Source: Plumapathes pennacea
Taxonomy: Eukaryota; Cnidaria; Anthozoa; Antipatharia; Myriopathidae
Reading direction: 5' to 3'
Length of the DNA stretch: 64,000 nucleotides
NCBI GenBank assembly: GCA_964036295.1
Contig: OZ038471.1
Coordinates: forward strand, 3,842,001-3,906,000
The position numbers and the translations under genes are program-made. Positions 1 through 9,539 of the stretch are shown here, piece after piece (positions within the stretch are counted from its first letter, which is position 1; every line of letters starts with the position of its first letter). The notes below the pieces were generated by a model. The model made no database searches and was not told the origin of the DNA. It was given only the letters and a program-made list of their open reading frames with translations.

Positions 1-106
1 AATACTTAATTATTCTAATTTGACTCTCTATTGCATATATAAAGTTGTCGTTCAGACGGACTATAGATATATTCAACAACATCAGCTACGCAAATCGTAT
101 ATGATG

Positions 107-182
107 AGGTCGTTTTGGTGCATCCCTTCAAGTGCGTACCACGATTTCTGTAAGTACTAAAAGGGATGCATCAAAACGACCT
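107..182 (+). repeat. Representative 76-bp hairpin core of the satellite monomer
   Basis: First complete copy, typical of the whole array. The outer 5' arm 107-128 is the reverse complement of the outer 3' arm 161-182 over 22 positions, with one mismatch that would be a G-U wobble in RNA. Then come a CA/AA internal loop (129-130 and 159-160), an inner 9-bp stem (131-139 with 150-158, one G/A mismatch, one G-T pair) and a 10-nt loop (140-149). In nearly every monomer this block is intact while the linker differs. In single-stranded form it would make a strong 76-nt hairpin, and in duplex DNA it could extrude as a cruciform. The size and 22-nt arms resemble a pre-microRNA, but transcription cannot be judged from sequence. 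A transposon-derived palindrome is an alternative origin. Confidence 0.88.
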
Positions 183-3050
183 GTATGTTAGCAAGCCTTC
201 TATAGCGATAGCACGGTTAAAAAATTTAACTACAATACTTAATTATTGCTAATTTGACTCGCTATTGCATATATACAGTTTTTGTTCTACGGGACTATAG
301 ATAGATTCAACAACATCAGCTACGCAAATCGTATATGATGAGGTCGTTTTGGTGCATCCCTTCAAGTGCGTACCACGATTCCTGTAAGTACTAAAAGGGA
401 TGCATCAAAACGACCTCTATGTTAGGAAGCCTTCTATAGCGATAGCACGGTTAAAAAATTAAACAACAATACTTAATTATTCTAATTTGACTCTCTATTG
501 CATATATACAGTTGTCGTTCAGTCGGACTATATATAGGTTCAACAATCTTAGCTAAGCAAATCGTATATGATGAGGTCGTTTTGGTGCATCCCTTCAAGT
601 GCGTACCACGATTTCTGTAAGTACTAAAAGGGATGCATCAAAACGACCTTTATGTTAGCAAGCCTTCTATAGTGATAGCACGGTTAAAAAATTTAACTAC
701 TATACTTAATTATTGTTAATTTGACTCGCTTTTGCATATATACAGTTTTTGTTCTACGGAACTATTAATAGATTCAACAACATCAGCTATGCAAATCGTA
801 TATGATGAGGTCGTTTTGGTGCATCCCTTCAAGTGCGTACCACGATTTCTGTAAGTACTAAAAGGGATGCATCAAAACGACCTTTATGTTAGCAAGCCTT
901 CTATAGCGATAGCACGGTTAAAAAATTAAACAACAATACTTAATTATTCTAATTTGACTCTCTATTGCATATATACAGTTGTCGTTCAGCCGGACTATAT
1001 ATAGGTTCAACAATCTTAGCTATGCAAATCGTATATTATGAAGTCGTTTTGGTGCATCCCTTCAAGTGCGTACCACGATTTCTGTAAGTACTAAAAGGGA
1101 TGCATCAAAACGACCTTTATGTTAACAAGCCTTCTATTGTGTAAGCACGGTTAAAAAATTCAACTACAATACTTAATTATTGCTAATTTGACTGTCTATT
1201 GCATATATACAGTTGTTGTTCTACCGGACTATAGATAGATTCAACAACATCAGCTATGCAAATCGTATATGTTGAGGTCGTTTTGGTGCATCCCTTCAAG
1301 TGCGTACCACGATTCCTGTAAGTACTAAAAGGGATGCATCAAAACGACCATTATGTTAGCAAGCCTTCTATAGCGATAGCACGGTTAAAAAATTAAACAA
1401 CAATACTTAATTATTCTAATTTGACTTTCTATTGCATATATACAGTTGTCGTTCAGCCAGATTATATATAGGTTCAACAATCTTAGCTATGCAAATCGTA
1501 TATGATGAGGTCGTTTTGGTGCATCCCTTCAAGTGCGTACCACGATTTCTGTAAGTACTAAAAGGAATGCATCAAAACGACCATTATGTTAGCAAGCCTT
1601 CTATAGTGATAGCACGGTTAAAAAATTTAACTACTATACTTAATTATTGTTAATTTGACTCGCTTTTGCATATATACAACTTTTGTTCTACGGAACTATA
1701 GATAGATTCAACAACATCAGCTATGCAAATCGTATATGATGAGGTCGTTTTGGTGCATCCATTCAAGTGCGTACCACGATTTCTGTAAGTACTAAAAGGG
1801 ATGCATCAAAACGACCTGTATGTTAGCAAGCCTTCTATAGCGATAGCACGGTTAAAAAATTTAACTACAATACCTAATTATTGCTAATTTGACTCGCTAT
1901 TGCATATATACAGTTTTTGTTCTACGGGACTATAGATAGATTCAACAACATCAGCTACGCAAATCGTATATGATGAGGTCGTTTTGGTGCATCCCTTCAA
2001 GTGCGTACCACGATTCCTGTAAGTACTAAAAGGGATGCATCAAAACGACCTCTATGTTAGGAAGCCTTCTATAGCGATAGCACGGTTAAAAAATTAAACA
2101 ACAATACTTAATTATTCTAATTTGACTCTCTATTGCATATATACAGTTGTCGTTCAGTCGGACTATATATAGGTTCAACAATCTTAGCTAAGCAAATCGT
2201 ATATGATGAGGTCGTTTTGGTGCATCCCTTCAAGTGCGTACCACGATTTCTGTAAGTACTAAAAGGGATGCATCAAAACGACCTTTATGTTAGCAAGCCT
2301 TCTATAGTGATAGCACGGTTAAAAACTTTAACTACTATACTTAATTATTGTTAATTTGACTCGCTTTTGCATATATACAGTTTTTGTTCTACGGAACTAT
2401 AGATAGATTCAACAACATCAGCTATGCAAATCGTATATGATGAGGTCGTTTTGGTGCATCCCTTCAAGTGCGTACCACGATTTCTGTAAGTACTAAAAGG
2501 GATGCATCAAAACGACCATTATGTTAGCAAGCCTTCTATAGCGATAGCACGGTTAAAAAATTAAACAACAATACTTACTTATTCTAATTTGACTCTCTAT
2601 TCCATATATACAGTTGTCGTTCAGCCGGACTATATATAGGTTCAACAATCTTAGCTATGCAAATCGTATATTATGTGGTCGTTTTGGTGCATCCCTTCAA
2701 GTGCGTACCACGATTTCTGTAAGTACTAAAAGGGATGCATCAAAACGACCTTTATGTTAACAAGCCTTCTATTGTGTAAGCACGGTTAAAAAATTCAACT
2801 ACAATACTTAATTATTGCTAATTTGACTGTCTATTGCATATATACAGTTGTTGTTCTACCGGACTATAGATAGATTCAACAACATAAGCTATGCAAATCG
2901 TATATGTTGAGGTCGTTTTGGTGCATCCCTTCAAGTGCGTACCACGATTCCTGTAAGTACTAAAAGGGATGCATCAAAACGACCTTTATGTTAGCAAGCC
3001 TTCTATAGCGATAGCACGGTTAAAAAATTAAACAACAATACTTAATTATT
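176..3050 (+). repeat. Seven-monomer higher-order repeat, two copies (offset 1635 bp)
   Basis: The stretch from about 176 matches the stretch from 1811. Private variants shared by both include the loop variant GATTCCTG followed by CCTCTATGTTAGGAAGCC (around 383-430 and 2018-2065) and the GTCGG / GCTAAGC linker (around 530 and 2160). The offset of 341 to 1976 is 1635 bp, or 7 monomers. From about 2130 the pattern is overlaid by a 4-monomer duplication, so the second copy is incomplete. Confidence 0.8.
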
Positions 3051-4677
3051 CTAATTTGACTTTCTATTGCATATATACAGTTGTCGTTCAGTCGGACTAT
3101 ATATAGGTTCAACAATCTTAGCTAAGCAAATCGTATATGATGAGGTCGTTTTGGTGCATCCCTTCAAGTGCGTACCACGATTTCTGTAAGTACTAAAAGG
3201 GATGCATCAAAACGACCTTTATGTTAGCAAGCCTTCTATAGTGATAGCACGGTTAAAAACTTTAACTACTATACTTAATTATTGTTAATTTGACTCGCTT
3301 TTGCATATATACAGTTTTTGTTCTACGGAACTATAGATAGATTCAACAACATCAGCTATGCAAATCGTATATGATGAGGTCGTTTTGGTGCATCCCTTCA
3401 AGTGCGTACCACGATTTCTGTAAGTACTAAAAGGGATGCATCAAAACGACCTTTATGTTAGCAAGCCTTCTATAGCGATAGCACGGTTAAAAAATTAAAC
3501 AACAATACTTAATTATTCTAATTTGACTCTCTATTCCATATATACAGTTGTCGTTCAGCCGGACTATATATAGGTTCAACAATCTTAGCTATGCAAATCG
3601 AATATTATGTGGTCGTTTTGGTGCATCCCTTCAAGTGCGTACCACGATTTCTGTAAGTACTAAAAGGGATGCATCAAAACGACCTTTATGTTAACAAGCC
3701 TTCTATTGTGTAAGCACGGTTAAAAAATTCAACTACAATACTTAATTATTGCTAATTTGACTGTCTATTGCATATATACAGTTGTTGTTCTACCGGACTA
3801 TAGAGAGATTCAACAACATAAGCTATGCAAATCGTATATGTTGAGGTCGTTTTGGTGCATCCCTTCAAGTGCGTACCACGATTCCTGTAAGTACTAAAAG
3901 GGATGCATCAAAACGACCTTTATGTTAGCAAGCCTTCTATAGCGATAGCACGGTTAAAAAATTAAACAACAATACTTAATTATTCTAATTTGACTCTCTA
4001 TTGCATATATACAGTTGTCGTTCAGCCAGATTATATATAGGTTCAACAATCTTAGCTATGCAAATCGTATATGATGAGGTCGTTTTGGTGCATCCCTTCA
4101 AGTGCGTACCACGATTTCTGTAAGTACTAAAAGGGATGCATCAAAACGACCATTATGTTAGCAAGCCTTCTATAGTGATAGCACGGTTAAAAAATTTAAC
4201 TACTATACTTAATTATTGTTAATTTGACTCGCTTTTGCATATATACAGTTTTTGTTCTACGGAACTATAGATAGATTCAACAACATCAGCTATGCAAATC
4301 GTATATGATGAGGTCGTTTTGGTGCATCCCTTCAAGTGCGTACCACGATTACTGTAAGTACTAAAAGGGATGCATCAAAACGACCTTTATGTTAGGAAGC
4401 CTTCTATAGCGATAGCACGGTTAAAAAACTAAACAACAATACTTAATTATTCTAATTTGACTCTATTGCATATATACAGTTGTCGTTCAGCCGGACTATA
4501 TATAGGTTCAACAATCTTAGCTATGCAAATCGTATATTATGAGGTCGTTTTGGTGCATCCCTTCAAGTGCGTACCACGATTCCTGTAAGTACTAAAAGGG
4601 ATGCATCAAAACGACCTTTATGTTAACAAGCCTTCTATAGTGATAGCACGGTTAAAAAATTCAACTACAATACTTAA

Positions 4678-5600
4678 TTATTGCTAATTTGACTCTCTAT
4701 TGCATATATACAGTTGTCGTTCAGCCGGACTATATATATATTCAACAACATCAGCTACGCAAATAGTATATGATGAGGTCGTTTTGGTGCATCCCTTCAA
4801 GTGCGTACCACGATTTCTGTAAGTACTAAAAGGGATGCATCAAAAGGACCTGTATGTTAGCGAGCCTTCTATAGCGATAGCGCGGTTAAAAAATTCAACT
4901 ACAATACTTAATTATTGCTAAATTGACTCGCTATTGGATATATACAGTTTTTGTTCTACGGAACTATAGATAGATTCAACAACATCAGCTATGCAAATCG
5001 TATATGATGAGGTCGTTTTGGTGCATCCCTTCAAGTGCGTACCACGATTTCTGTAAGTACTAAAAGGGATGCATCAAAACGACCATTATGTTAGCAAGCC
5101 TTCTATAGCGATAGCACGGTTAAAAAATTAAACAACAATACTTAATTATTCTAATTTAACTCTCTATTGCATATATACAGTTGTCGTTCAGCCGGACTAT
5201 ATATAGGTTCAACAATCTTAGCTATGCAAATCGTATATGATGAGGTCGTTTTGGTGCATCCCTTCAAGTGCGTAGCACGATTTCTGTAAGTACTAAAACG
5301 ACCTTTATGTTAGCAAGCCTTCTATAGTGAAAGCAGGGTTAAAAAATTTAACTACAATACTTAATTATTGTTAATTTGACTCTCTATTACATATATACAG
5401 TTGTTGTTCTGCCGGACTATATATAGGTTCAACAACATCAGCTATGCAAATCGTATACGATGAGGTCGTTTTGGTGCATCCCTTCAAGTGCGTACCACGA
5501 TTTCTGTAAGTACTAAAAGGGATGCATCAAAACGACCTTTATGTTAACAAGCCTTCTATAGTGATAGCACGGTTAAAAAATTCAACTACAATACTTAATT
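4678..5600 (+). repeat. Left copy of 923-bp direct repeat flanking the insert
   Basis: Four monomers that match 8617-9539 over 923 bp with about 12 substitutions and no net length change. Shared private marks include AAATAGTATATG, the arm variant AAAAGGACC followed by GTTAGCGAGCC, GCGCGGTT, TTGGATATATAC, and a monomer whose hairpin has lost 14 bp (GTAGCACG then ACTAAAACGACC). Neither the four monomers before 4678 nor those after 9539 share this set, so the pair is bounded exactly by the insert. Confidence 0.93.
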
Positions 5601-5625
5601 GCTTGTGACGTCACAAGCTATAAAA
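5601..5625 (+). promoter_or_regulatory. CRE-centred palindrome plus TATA box at the left insert end
   Basis: 5601-5618 is a perfect 18-bp palindrome, GCTTGTGACGTCACAAGC, centred on the consensus CREB/ATF site TGACGTCA. TATAAAA follows immediately at 5619-5625. A 16-T run lies at 5634-5649. The combination resembles a compact Pol II promoter upstream of the small ORF starting at 5769, but could equally be a transposon terminus. Function is inferred from motif match only. Confidence 0.4.
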
Positions 5626-5768
5626 TGCAGCGATTTTTTTTTTTTTTTTATTTTTCTGGGTTAGAGATCTGCATGCGATGATTGGTTGATATTATCATGT
5701 GATTTGTGATGACGTTGCGATCACGTGACTTGTCGAGCAAGCAGTTTCGCCATTTTGAAGACAGCAAG

Positions 5769-6110
5769 ATGTGGGAGGTGGACTTGTGTGTTGCTTGCCT
5801 TAGTTGGCTCTGTGGATTATTTTCTGGACCGCTCATCTTACTTACAAACGCATACGCCAGCTGCGGTGGACCCATACTAAATTTCATTGAGCGGTTTTGG
5901 CTTAGGTCGGTCCGTTCAGCCTCAAAAGCCATATTGAAAGCCATGAAAGCAAATGCAATGAACTTATCAATGAACTGCATAACTATGCACAACTGTACAG
6001 AAATGTACGAAGAATCTGATATCCAGAACCTGGAGAACTTGAAGGAACAAGCTGAACGAAGGCGCTCGAGATACAAAGACGAGAACCTGTGTAAAGACGG
6101 CGATTCTTGA
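5769..6110 (+). CDS. Hypothetical small protein, 113 residues, in the insert
   Basis: I do not recognise this protein. The frame is open further upstream (from 5706), but the ATG at 5769 has a purine at -3 (GCAAGATGT) and lies about 145 bp after the TATA box at 5619, so I prefer it. The product begins MWEVDLCVACLSWLCGLF, has a cysteine-rich hydrophobic stretch over roughly residues 5-30 (possible signal anchor or membrane segment), a basic middle, and a charged C-terminus (NLENLKEQAERRRSRY) that could form a short coiled coil. No intron signal is needed. It is one of the longest frames in the insert, and a 142-codon frame on the opposite strand overlaps it, so coding status is unproven. It may be a chance frame or the first exon of a captured gene. 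Confidence 0.3.
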   Translation: MWEVDLCVACLSWLCGLFSGPLILLTNAYASCGGPILNFIERFWLRSVRSASKAILKAMKANAMNLSMNCITMHNCTEMYEESDIQNLENLKEQAERRRSRYKDENLCKDGDS

Positions 6111-6147
6111 CAAGCGCTTGATAGCGGATTATATGGAACTGTTTAGT

Positions 6148-6530
6148 ATGAGGGTGAACTTGAAGGTACTTTGTATTCTTTTACTTTGTATTATTCTTGC
6201 TGATACAAGTAAAGCGTCAGAAAATCTGACTTTTGTTTGGAATCAAAATTTCACTCTGCGTGCATTTATGTTGTTGTTGCGACATTTTGGCTCGGTGCCA
6301 TGAAGGTCAAACAATCAGTGGAACAGATGGCGTTATTATTTGAAAATTGGGAAATGGCTGAGGAAAAAGTGACCGTTGGTAGATCTTGCTTCGCTCAGTT
6401 TTATTGTATCCCCACAAATGTTTATGTGAAAGAAAACCGAAGTCCTCCAAGACGAAGTCGTGAGCCAAGCCACGTACCATTGAATTACCTTTCACGCATT
6501 TTGAACAAGAGTAGAAAAGCAGGCGACTAA
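6148..6530 (+). pseudogene. Possible broken secreted-protein gene
   Basis: An ATG at 6148 opens a frame starting MRVNLKVLCILLLCIILADT, a convincing signal-peptide-like start, but it stops at 6301-6303. A second frame overlapping it (6237-6530) carries cysteine-containing sequence (GRSCFAQFYCIPTNVYVKEN) and then a basic tail (PPRRSREPS, NKSRK). From about 6530 a third frame stays open to about 6870 with a basic, lysine-rich character (HNANAFRERACKQHGNNKK). Three consecutive open stretches in different frames suggest either a decayed gene with frameshifts or exons with unrecognised introns. I cannot assign a family. It is clearly not a satellite derivative. Confidence 0.25.
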
Positions 6531-7763
6531 TACAAGAATACATTTCAAAGAATGTCCCAAAGTCGTCAAAAGTTCATGATTATACCCGAGCTTACGTACT
6601 TCACAATGCTAATGCGTTCCGTGAACGTGCATGTAAACAACATGGAAACAATAAAAAAGCCACAGATGGAAATGGAAAGAGAAAATTAGGATCACTAAAC
6701 CATCGCTGCGAGAAAGCTAGAAGCTCAAAAAGAAGATTGCCAAAAGTAACCGAGGTGCTAAGATACGTTTGTATTTTAAAATGTGTTAAAACACAGGCAT
6801 TGCAAGATCAGACGTATTCAGAGATCAAAATCACAGAACCAAGTACAATGGGTTTTCTCTGTCAAGGGATATAGAAAAAAAATTCCGGTCCTTCAGTTGT
6901 TGATCCAAACAAAACGATCATCGCGGAAGCCATACTTTAAGAGCGATTTTGGCTTGCATTGTTTTTAAGCGTCGGAAGACTTGAAAATAGCCGTACACAA
7001 ATGCTTGATGTGTTACCAGCGGGACCCCCGTAAAGTACGAAGGGTTGTGTTTTGCAAATGCTCGATTAAAGATACCGCTTCAACCAATGTATCTGTGTTC
7101 TGATCAATATTTGTGTGAAAGAACATCGAATAAGTAGTAGAAGACGTGTCGAAACTTGATAGAACTTGAACTTTTTCCTGCGGGCAGAGCGTCTCCCTTT
7201 GTCGGAAACTCTGCGGCTTTGTGTAACGCGCGGCGTATACGAACAGTCGGCGTTTAACTTCGTTTTGCGTGCAGTAAAGGTTCTTTGTTTATTGTCTGAG
7301 GATATTGAATTACTAATAGGATTGAGGCAAATATCACGCGAGATTAAGATACAAGATCTGTCAATGAAATGTCACGAGCATAATATCATAGAACGGGGAA
7401 TCACGAATCATCAGCTACTTAGATTTCACTCACGCCGCTTTAACAAAAGCAGGAAAGACCGGCAGGCGATTACATCGAGAATATTTGTCACTGAATACCT
7501 CGAAGTCTTCAAGGTTGATATCCAACTATCCGAGCCGTAATTGTTCGCTCCACAAGCCCGTGATGCACGCCTTTGTTGTCACGGTATTCAAACGTCTGCA
7601 GCTTCCGATAGAGATTAATTTCGTATCGACCCAGAATTTTGCGTTAAAGCTTAATGCATAGCAGTCTTGAACATATTAGTGATCAGACTTGTACATGTAG
7701 GATGCGTAACGTCTGAGATGGCTTTTTCATACGAAGAAATTTCATCATGGGAAGTGTCATGTT
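6531..7763. other. Insert interior without a recognisable gene
   Basis: Non-repetitive sequence. One 124-codon frame lies at 7166-7540; its segment NFVLRAVKVLC loosely echoes NFTLRAFMLLL near 6250, and its NKSRKDRQAI echoes NKSRKAGD near 6520, hinting at an old internal duplication with an offset of about 0.94-1.0 kb. The resemblance is weak and was judged by eye. Nothing else was identified. Confidence 0.3.
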
Positions 7764-7766
7764 TTA

Positions 7767-8099
7767 GGCCCCGTCCACACTACGCCGGATAAATTTGAAA
7801 ACGCAACTTTATTCTTACGGTTAGGAAAACGCTCTTCAAAGTGGATAAATTTGAAAACGACGGCTTTGCGTTTTGGTGTGGACGAAAAACATTTTGAAAA
7901 CGGAACTTTTCGAAAACCCTGACTCACGTGGTCACGTCAAGTGGTTTCAAAGATTGTCAGGGACGTTTGTAGAGCAATAACAATACATTTGGGCCCGGAA
8001 ACATTTTATCCGTTTTCCAGTGTGGACGGAAAACATTTCTTGCGTTTTCAGAGTGAAAGTTGCGTTTTCAAATTTATCCGGCGTAGTGTGGACGGGGCC
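7767..8099. mobile_element. MITE with 44-bp perfect terminal inverted repeats and TTA target duplication
   Basis: A 333-bp element with ends GGCCCCGTCCACACTACGCC... (7767-7810) and its exact reverse complement (8056-8099), matching over 44 bp. TTA lies directly on both sides (7764-7766 and 8100-8102). The interior has further partial copies of the terminal motifs (GTGTGGACG at 7880-7890 and 8020-8030) but no coding capacity. A 3-bp TTA duplication with a GGCCCCGT-type end is compatible with the PIF/Harbinger superfamily, which duplicates TWA. That assignment is inference from ends alone. It sits inside the insert, so it was carried in or landed later. Confidence 0.85.
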
Positions 8100-8102
8100 T
8101 TA

Positions 8103-8616
8103 ATGTGCTACAGCTACTTGAACATGATGCACACGCTGGGAAGATGAGATAAGGCTATTACGCTGTCTTACAGCTACTTAAGATGTCGGGTATTCCCCAG
8201 TCAATCCCATTACAAAATGACAACACAGTTCCTCCACAAAACATGTCAGCTTGAAAATTCACTCAACAAGGTTGCCAGGTTGTATAGAAAGCGTCACACA
8301 AGTACTGTCACGTGCATCGGAAAGCAATGAAAACTGGGTTGTTGCAAACGAAGAATATTCCTACGGGGCCTTCGATAATTGTTTTCTCTCAATTATTATA
8401 ATACACTTTTTCGTGAATATCTGTTTGACCGAAATTAGAAGAAAAGAGGGCAAGAAAAAAAAAGGGAGCTCTTGGATCCGTCATTTGCAAAAACTGACTC
8501 GGCTATAATATCTTTTGCATATAAACGCACGACAAAAGTTCCTCTCCCGGGACCCCGCGTGTCTCTATTCATTGTACTAATGACGTCACAAGCGCACTGG
8601 CCACGGGCCTGTCTTG
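8103..8616. other. Right part of the insert, no gene seen
   Basis: Short overlapping frames only. An A-rich purine tract lies at about 8440-8468. TGACGTCACAAGC at 8581-8593 repeats half of the left-end palindrome. The last 23 bp (8594-8616) before the array resumes are GC-rich and match neither the satellite nor the left end. Confidence 0.5.
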
Positions 8617-9539
8617 TTATTGCTAATTTGACTCTCTATTACATATATACAGTTGTCGTTCAGCCGGACTATATATATATTCAACAACATCAGCTACGCA
8701 AATAGTATATGATGAGGTCGTTTTGGTGCATCCCTTCAAGTGCGTACCACGATTTCTGTAAGTACTAAAAGGGATGCATCAAAAGGACCTGTATGTTAGC
8801 GAGCCTTCTATAGCGATAGCGCGGTTAAAAAATTCAACTACAATACTTAATTATTGCTAAATTGACTCGCTATTGGATATATACAGTTTTTGTTCTACGG
8901 AACTATAGATAGATTCAACAACATCAGCTATGCAAATCGTATATGATGAGGTCGTTTTGGTGCATCCCTTCAAGTGCGTACCACGATTTCTGTAAGTACT
9001 AAAAGGGTTGCATCAAAACGACCTTTATGTTAGCAAGCCTTCTATAGCGATAGCACGGTTAAAAAATTAAACAACAATACTTAATTATTCTAATTTAACT
9101 CTCTATTGCATATATACAGTTGTCGTTCAGCCGGACTTTATATAGGTTCAACAATCTTAGCTATGCAAATCGTATATGATGAGGTCGTTTTGGTGCATCC
9201 CTTCAAGTGCGTAGCACGATTTCTGTAAGTACTAAAACGACCTTTATGTTAGCAAGCCTTCTATAGTGAAAGCACGGTTAAAAAATTTAACTACAATACT
9301 TAATTATTGTTAATATGACTCTCTATTGCATATATACAGTTGTTGTTCTGCCGGACTATATATAAGTTCAACAACATCAGCTATGCAAATCGTATACGAT
9401 GAGGTCGTTTTGGTGCATCCCTTCAAGTGCGTACCTTGATTTCTGTAAGTACTAAAAGGGATGCATCAAAACGACCTTTATGTTAACAAGCCTTCTATAG
9501 CGATAGCACGGTTAAAAAATTTAACTACAATACTTAATT
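8617..9539 (+). repeat. Right copy of 923-bp direct repeat flanking the insert
   Basis: Counterpart of 4678-5600, same length and about 98.7 percent identical by eye. It starts directly at the insert edge (TTATTGCTAATTTG). Differences are scattered substitutions (for example GGGTTGCATC for GGGATGCATC, ACCTTGATT for ACCACGATT) with no indels, as expected for two copies of one ancestral block that have diverged slightly. Confidence 0.93.

Larger units (their letters stand above)
1..5600 (+). repeat. Hairpin-bearing 234-bp satellite array, left segment (about 24 monomers)
   Basis: Head-to-tail tandem repeat that already fills the first base of the window, so its left edge lies outside. The core motif AGGTCGTTTTGGTGCATCCC recurs at 107, 341, 574 and 808, giving steps of 233-234 bp. 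Each monomer has a conserved core (from about GCAAATCGTATATGATG through the hairpin) and a variable linker. The linker types often alternate, so a dimer of about 467 bp is visible. A 7-monomer block is duplicated with an offset of 1635 bp (from about 176 and from 1811), and a 4-monomer block with an offset near 934 bp (from about 2130 and 3065). The sequence is AT-rich. No frame stays open across monomers. The segment stops abruptly at 5600 against the insert. Confidence 0.98.
5601..8616. mobile_element. 3.0-kb non-satellite insert interrupting the array
   Basis: Unique sequence of ordinary base composition between two in-phase array ends. The left side breaks at TACTTAATT and the right side resumes at TTATTGCTAATTTG. 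Removing the insert would rejoin the monomer with only about 2 extra bases (TT), a possible 2-bp target duplication. The left end is GCTTGTGACGTCACAAGC. The 13-bp TGACGTCACAAGC recurs at 8581-8593, 23 bp short of the right end, so as inverted ends they match over 13 bp. No transposase or reverse transcriptase is readable inside. It could be a non-autonomous transposon, a captured genomic fragment, or filler from break repair; the 923-bp flanking repeats favour an event that also duplicated array DNA. Confidence 0.6.

Noticed and set aside
6148..6530. PDGF/VEGF-like growth factor, suggested by FYCIPTNVYVKEN after a signal peptide
   Set aside because: The CGGCC-type cystine-knot motifs are missing and the frame is broken. 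The likeness is too short to name a family.
4678..9539. LTR retrotransposon with 923-bp LTRs around 5601-8616
   Set aside because: The flanking repeats are ordinary satellite monomers, without TG/CA ends, primer-binding site or polypurine tract, and the interior encodes no gag or pol.
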